DNA of 64,000 bases, from contig MU385755.1 in assembly GCA_022497155.1 (NCBI GenBank), positions 186,001 through 250,000 of the forward strand. The letters run 5' to 3'. The notes under the pieces were generated by a model that saw only the letters and a list, made by a program, of their open reading frames with translations, was not told the origin of the DNA and ran no database searches. This document shows positions 59,314 through 64,000 of this stretch, in pieces. Position 1 is the stretch's first letter. Every line of letters starts with the position of its first letter. Source of the DNA: Whalleya microplaca. Taxonomy: Eukaryota > Ascomycota > Sordariomycetes > Xylariales > Xylariaceae. Made by a program: the position numbers and the translations under genes.

Positions 59314-60327
59314 CTATCTTCTTTTCCCCGGTTTAGACGAGCCCCCTGGGTTCTGTAGAGGCTTTCCATCTGCTGCTTTCCCTTTCCCTTTTAGATGTTT
59401 GGGTAGCTGACCCGGAGGGGACACGGGTGGTCTCGGCGGTGATGATGTCGGTGGCGATGGTTTCGGCGGCGATGGTTTCGGTGATAACCGAGATAGTAAG
59501 ATAGGTTTCCGCCACATGAGGGCATAAAAGAGGGCGCCAAACGCCGCCCCACCTAAGTGGGCAGCGTGGCCTACATGGGTTTGGCCTGAGTTGAGTTTAT
59601 ATGAGTCGTAGCAAATGTATCCGACCATGAGCATCCACAGAGGTATGCCGACCGGAATGAACATTATGTTAAAGCGTGAATGGGGTGCTATGAACGCCAT
59701 AGCGGTCCCTATCCCTGATACAATCCCGCTGGCACCGAGGCCATGAACGTCGGTCCGCCCTTTGCGCATCCAGTCTTGTATAGAAGCCATGCCACTGGCA
59801 ATGGCCGAGCCCACGCCAAGGATCACCAGCGTCCGTGTACGCATGCCGAATAAAATCGCCTCCGAGGCGAACGCTTGGAAACTGAACATGTTGAAGGCCA
59901 GATGGCCCAGTTCGTTATGACTAATAGCAGACGTCAAAAATGTTTGCCAACGGCCCTCGCGCACATTGTCGAGGCTCAGGGTGAAGCCCTTGTACATGTC
60001 CCTGATTCCCTCATAGCGTCCCTGGCGTGCGTCGAGTTCTGCGCGGACCCAGAATAGAAAAACGAGACAATTTGTGCCGATGAATATCCAGACGACTCTC
60101 CTAGATCGGGCTAGCCTTTGGTTCAATATTCCTTGGAAAATCTCCCGAGCTCTCTGCTCATGATTGTGTCGTCGACCAAAACAGCGCTGAAGCTGCGCTG
60201 GCGTGCTGACACGGTTGACTAAACATGCCCATTGAGTCGACGGTGAGCTCAGCTGTGCTGCGCGTAAGCTACCGCAGCTCCCCAGTAAGCTTCTGGAAGA
60301 TCTAGCTCGCTGTAGTAGTTGTGACAT
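59314..60327 (-). CDS. Mitochondrial rhomboid serine protease
   Basis: Intramembrane serine protease of the rhomboid family. Single exon, 337 residues. The first 60 residues are rich in Arg, Ser, Leu and Ala with few acids, a likely mitochondrial presequence (MSQLLQRARSSRSLLGSCGS). Six or so hydrophobic segments follow, beginning VVWIFIGTNCLVFLFW. Active-site features are HLAFN (His142, Asn146), GLGASGIVSG with the catalytic Ser200, and GHAAHLGGAAFGAL with the partner His257. The C-terminal tail is a run of Lys/Arg-Pro-Ser-Pro-Pro repeats followed by a basic, Gly/Lys-rich end. That layout fits fungal mitochondrial rhomboids such as the Pcp1/Rbd1 group. Whether this is the Pcp1 orthologue that processes Mgm1 and Ccp1, or a second rhomboid, cannot be settled here. 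Confidence 0.88.
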   Translation of the reverse strand: MSQLLQRARSSRSLLGSCGSLRAAQLSSPSTQWACLVNRVSTPAQLQRCFGRRHNHEQRAREIFQGILNQRLARSRRVVWIFIGTNCLVFLFWVRAELDARQGRYEGIRDMYKGFTLSLDNVREGRWQTFLTSAISHNELGHLAFNMFSFQAFASEAILFGMRTRTLVILGVGSAIASGMASIQDWMRKGRTDVHGLGASGIVSGIGTAMAFIAPHSRFNIMFIPVGIPLWMLMVGYICYDSYKLNSGQTHVGHAAHLGGAAFGALFYALMWRKPILLSRLSPKPSPPKPSPPTSSPPRPPVSPPGQLPKHLKGKGKAADGKPLQNPGGSSKPGKRR

Positions 60328-62355
60328 GCTGCTTGAGTGCGTTCAGACCCTTCAGAGTGGGGAAAGAGGTGCAAGACAAAAGCGCCAACAGAGCCTCAGC
60401 CAACGCCGTGCCTGACTTTGCAGCTCAATAGCAGTGCAATTACTAAATTTGTTCAGGCTCAAACGGGTGTAGGGGCACGTTGAATTCCTAGCATTTGCTG
60501 ATTTCAAAGAGCCTGGACTTAGAGGAATATTCCATAACATGGAGTTGCGGCTGTGTTCCTAGATGTTGTAGTTGTGGTAAGTAAACATCAGATGGTCAAA
60601 GCGTCTGGAGGACCAATCAGTGGAGTAGTATCCAAGATAAGTACTGTATCTACCCTGCCTACCCCAACAGCAAAGCAATTCCCAAGTCTGCATTTTCAGT
60701 TCAATTAAATGTGAATTAATGAATTAGCAAGTATTATTCGCAGTGCTTAAGGGCATGTCTCTTCAATTAGGTAAACATGAAGTCCCTATGCCAGAATTCC
60801 TGTGTGGTAAACCGACAACTCCCATCTCTACTCCGTACACCTTTTATAAAAAAGACTACATATGCAGGTTACTATCGCTTGGTCTTAAGCAATACCTTCT
60901 TGTATAATTCACGAGGTGTCCGGAGATTATGTTTGGATCGTAAGCTGATTCATCACAGGGAGAAGGAGCACTTCGTCTTGGTCTGTCTACATGCTTCTGC
61001 ATCCATCCGCACCAAGCGAATGTCAGAGCCACGACAATAGCTGCCTCCCCTGTCAATACATAGAAGCATTGGTCTACTGACTTGCTATAAGGGAAGCTGT
61101 GATCCATCAAACACGGTTTGAATGTTGAAAACTCGTATTATCATCCCTACTTACAAAGTATTAACAGACTCTGGTAATCGACAGGTTTCGGTTCACACTG
61201 GATTGTCCCTAGCTAGCATAGCTGCCAGTCCAAGGAAGCTCCGATTACGTGATCTGATATCAGTAGCAATAATAGGTCATATCCTCCCTATTTCTTTAGC
61301 ATTGGCATGTCTCAAGGTATTGCCAATGCATAATCTCTTATCTACGCTTGGGGAGCTGACCGCTTTCAACGCTTCTCGGAATCCCTAGGTTAGATACCAG
61401 ACTTTATGTTCCTTCCCAGTGTTATGCGACTACATTCTGGCTTCGAGTCCGCAGCCGGTATAACATACTATTAATGCTTCCGGCGATGAATCCCTGAAGG
61501 CGCTAGGTATGACATACTATCATGTGCCGTCTAGAATGGAAACATCAAGATTAGGCGCCTACCAAAAGGAGCAAGTACTTTTATAGACGTGTCAGCCTCC
61601 ATAATTTACATGCCCATGAGCGCCCTGATACTTATCCGTGAATTCCATAGTAGTCTTAACTTAATAGCACTAGACACGGCAGGTTCGATACTATCTTGGA
61701 TACACGACAACGACGGTAATTCTGGAACCCGGCTACACCAACGTTCGGGCCATAAAGGCACCGTATGACTTGTGCCCCTGGCGAGACCGTTTTTGTACCA
61801 CTTCGTTAGCGAGCTCGTGAGCAAGCTGGTATCACGGAATGGCTCTTGATCGGAAATTAGGGGGTATCATCACTCAGCTGCGAGACTTGTGTTCCCCAAA
61901 ACTTGACTGTTATGCGGTCATTAGATAGCATTACGCTGGTGAAGGCTCAGGGAAGAAAGCTTCTTTCGTGATTTTGGTGATTTATTCAATCTAGTCTTTG
62001 CTGTACAGCGTAGAGCTTGGAGGCAGAAGAGGATTTGATGTGTTAGCTTCCATCAGTGGTCCATTGGGTGGAACCAGGCAGTAAGTATGCATGAATATGT
62101 ACAGTGAATTGGAAAGTAGAGCGGTATTAAAACACACAGTAAAGCAGCAGATACAAAAACCTTCTTGCATGCACTTGATTGTGTGTCATTTTCCCTTCTA
62201 CCTAGAGTGTCTCCTATCTAGCATAATCATCGCAAGGTTCGCATTGTAAGGTATCGTTCCAGACCTCCAAGTAAAATCCCCTTTCCACATATCCATTCTG
62301 ATCGATCCACGTTGATGAATAAGACATGTTTGCCTGAACGATGCTTGTGTTGACC
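60328..62355. other. Gene-free stretch (about 2 kb)
   Basis: No supportable gene. Frames of 60-90 codons at 60777-61388 lack any family features. The first few hundred bases are the rhomboid promoter and the last few hundred the 3' side of the secreted-protein gene. Confidence 0.55.
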
Positions 62356-63081
62356 CTAGGAGAGATAAACACCAATGCCGTAGTCCCTGTCAAGGTACCA
62401 TCCTCGGAGACCCTTGGAAACTATCGACAGGCGGGAGAGTTAGCAAATGCTTCCCTGAGACATTATCAAAGAATTCATTCCTTGTCTTGGTGCTTCTAGT
62501 TTTGAAGGGACTTCACAGTAAACGTAGCTGCCAGATCAGGTTGGAATAGGGAATCAAGAAATGTGGGAAACTTACTACACTCCGCCATGACAGAATCGGC
62601 CATGAATTGGGCAGCAACACTGGCAGAGATTGTAGAAAGACCCCAACGCTGGGGGCACACTGACGCAGTGCAGTTGCCATTCCAGACCTCGGAGCAGCCC
62701 TCGACCAGGTTCACGGTGATATCACCGCCCTTGTTCTTCAGTTGCTCGATGGCACCATTGCAGTCATCTGCGGAAGGAGCAGGACCCTAGATACGAACCC
62801 AGGAGGTCAGTAAAGTATGATAGGTAGATATCTATTGTTATGAAGGAAAGAGCACTTACTTTGTCAGGGTTGGGATCGTAGCATCGATGGACGACATCGC
62901 GACGCTGGAGGCCATATTCGGCGGCGGAGTCGGCAATCATGTCAGAAAGCACATCCTTTCGGATGGCCTCTGGCGACAACGTTGAGACTTGACCTGTTCC
63001 ACGCACAACAGCGGCGGCCAACACCAAACTGAAGAGGCCGATCATGATGATAGAGGACGCGACGATTTGTTTGAGTCTCAT
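62356..63081 (-). CDS. Small secreted six-cysteine protein, Ecp2/Hce2-like
   Basis: Exons are 63081-62860, 62786-62576 and 62420-62356, giving 165 residues. The N-terminus is a signal peptide (MRLKQIVASS then IIMIGLFSLVLAAA). A dibasic Arg60-Arg61 after GLQ could be a Kex2 cleavage site, leaving a mature domain of about 104 residues. All six cysteines (67, 83, 105, 113, 118, 144) lie in that mature part. The pattern DDCNGAIEQL, VEGCSEVWNGNCTASVC, VMAEC and a Gly-Trp-Tyr near the end, before GIGVYLS, resembles the Ecp2/Hce2 effector domain of fungal secreted proteins. Family placement is by pattern and moderate. Both introns (73 and 155 bases) keep the frame; the last exon is short and ends Ser-TAG. 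Role, whether effector, antagonist of other microbes or wall protein, is not shown by sequence. Confidence 0.75.
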
Positions 63082-64000
63082 GGTGATGGCGTTGCTTGCG
63101 GTCAGAGTTGAGTGCTGTAGGATGAAGACAAGTGTAAGGTGTGAAGTTTTGTGAAGTTGACCCGGCCGTCAATTAATTGACGGTGTTTGCTTGAGGGTTT
63201 GGTGCCACTGTGCAAAACTACTTAGGAAGAGGATTTGTAGGTCAATGCATTAGTTCCGACGAAAAGAAAATGTTCAATAAAAACCTTAAGTTCAATGTTT
63301 GTTGCTGTCTAAGAAGTGACCAGTGTATCAGGTATCAGATGGAAGGTGCTAGGGGCAACAGTGGAAGAGAGGAAGCAACAATGGCGTTGCTTCCAATTGG
63401 TCATGTGTACAGTTTCAAATATTCACAGCAATTTCCTTCTGATAGCTTATTGGAACTTGAGAGTCACGGTACTTAGTATACTTGTTTTTGTCAAGCCAGT
63501 TTGACTGTTCACAGTAATAGAATATATCATGTCCATACTTAAGCTTCCTTGTCTAACACCCTTTGGTACATGTATTATCTTCCCATGTATTACATCACAT
63601 CTAATCACCTCCATTTGCAAGCACACGGAACCAAATCAAAGGCAAATGTAGTGCATGAGTTACACTTGGTGATGCAGCTTATTCCACATTAGATGCTAAG
63701 CACTGACTATAGAAATAGCCTCCTATATGAGCAGACTCCCTAGATGCTACTAGAGGAGCGGTGTTTTAATAAATCAAACCCTAGCTTTATAGTTAAATGT
63801 TGAAGAAAGAAAGCGAATGTGCCAAATAGCATTAGAAGGTGCTTTTACATGGAAGTTTATATAGCGACCCTAGGGAGATAAATGAGCAGTTTATCAAGGC
63901 TTTAAAAAGGGGGCACATAAAAGATACATCTAAGGAACATGTCAATGAATGAACATCGCTCTAAAACTGCCTTCCTCTAACCTCAGTAGCATAGTGTATT
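63082..64000. other. Right edge: promoter of the secreted-protein gene and unassigned DNA
   Basis: No gene seen. The stretch is AT-rich with short frames only (for example 63210-63476). Confidence 0.5.

Noticed and set aside
1..64000. Biosynthetic gene cluster, CRISPR, phage or bacterial mobile element
   Set aside because: No core enzymes, arrays, integrases or terminal repeats seen; the content is ordinary fungal chromosomal DNA.

Overview
The window is nuclear DNA of a filamentous ascomycete (Pezizomycotina, most likely Sordariomycetes). The genes carry short introns of about 50-110 bases with GTAAGT-like donors and are eukaryotic housekeeping genes with fungal-type architectures. Intergenic DNA is rich in TAGGTA/TACCTA words. 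I see 21 protein-coding loci and no rRNA, tRNA, CRISPR array or intact transposon. Exon coordinates were built by hand from splice consensus, frame continuity and known family sequence. They are predictions, not transcript-supported models.

Layout. Bases 1-12.2 kb hold the 3' part of a GSK-3 kinase (+), the cap-binding subunit CBP80 (+), the mitochondrial carrier FLX1 (-) divergent from URM1 (+), and a four-finger C2H2 transcription factor resembling Azf1 (-). A roughly 9 kb stretch without a supportable gene follows. Then comes the U2 snRNP subunit SF3B4/Hsh49 (-), a second gene-free stretch of about 4.7 kb, VPS68 (-), the KNR4/SMI1 cell-wall regulator (-), a 3.7 kb gap and the exocyst subunit SEC8 (-). 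From 38.5 kb the genes are a secreted histidine acid phosphatase (-), an alpha/beta-hydrolase relative that has lost its serine nucleophile (+), an uncharacterised fungal gene with an in-frame TAG (+), and a membrane-anchored ubiquitin protease (-). The 50-58.5 kb block is the densest: ALB1 (+), MFAP1 (+), POL12 (-), a Pdr16-type Sec14 protein (+), TRS31 (+) and a small unknown gene (-). The end holds a mitochondrial rhomboid protease (-), and a small secreted six-cysteine protein resembling the Ecp2/Hce2 effector domain (-).

How the genes relate. This is not an operon or an evident biosynthetic cluster. Several genes share broad processes: mRNA capping and splicing (CBP80, SF3B4, MFAP1), membrane traffic (SEC8, TRS31, VPS68, Pdr16-like), replication (POL12) and ribosome assembly (ALB1). 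The pairs FLX1/URM1 and POL12/PDR16-like share short divergent promoters, and MFAP1/POL12 converge with only about 140 bases between stops.

The observations most worth a second look are: the TAG in the 44.1-45.8 kb gene, which can be read either as a nonsense mutation or as part of a 60-base in-frame intron; the Ser-to-Gly change in the esterase relative; the secreted six-cysteine protein; the recurrent TACCTAGGTA palindrome in promoters; and a perfect 12-base hairpin upstream of the zinc-finger gene. I found no clear evidence of a wholly new system.
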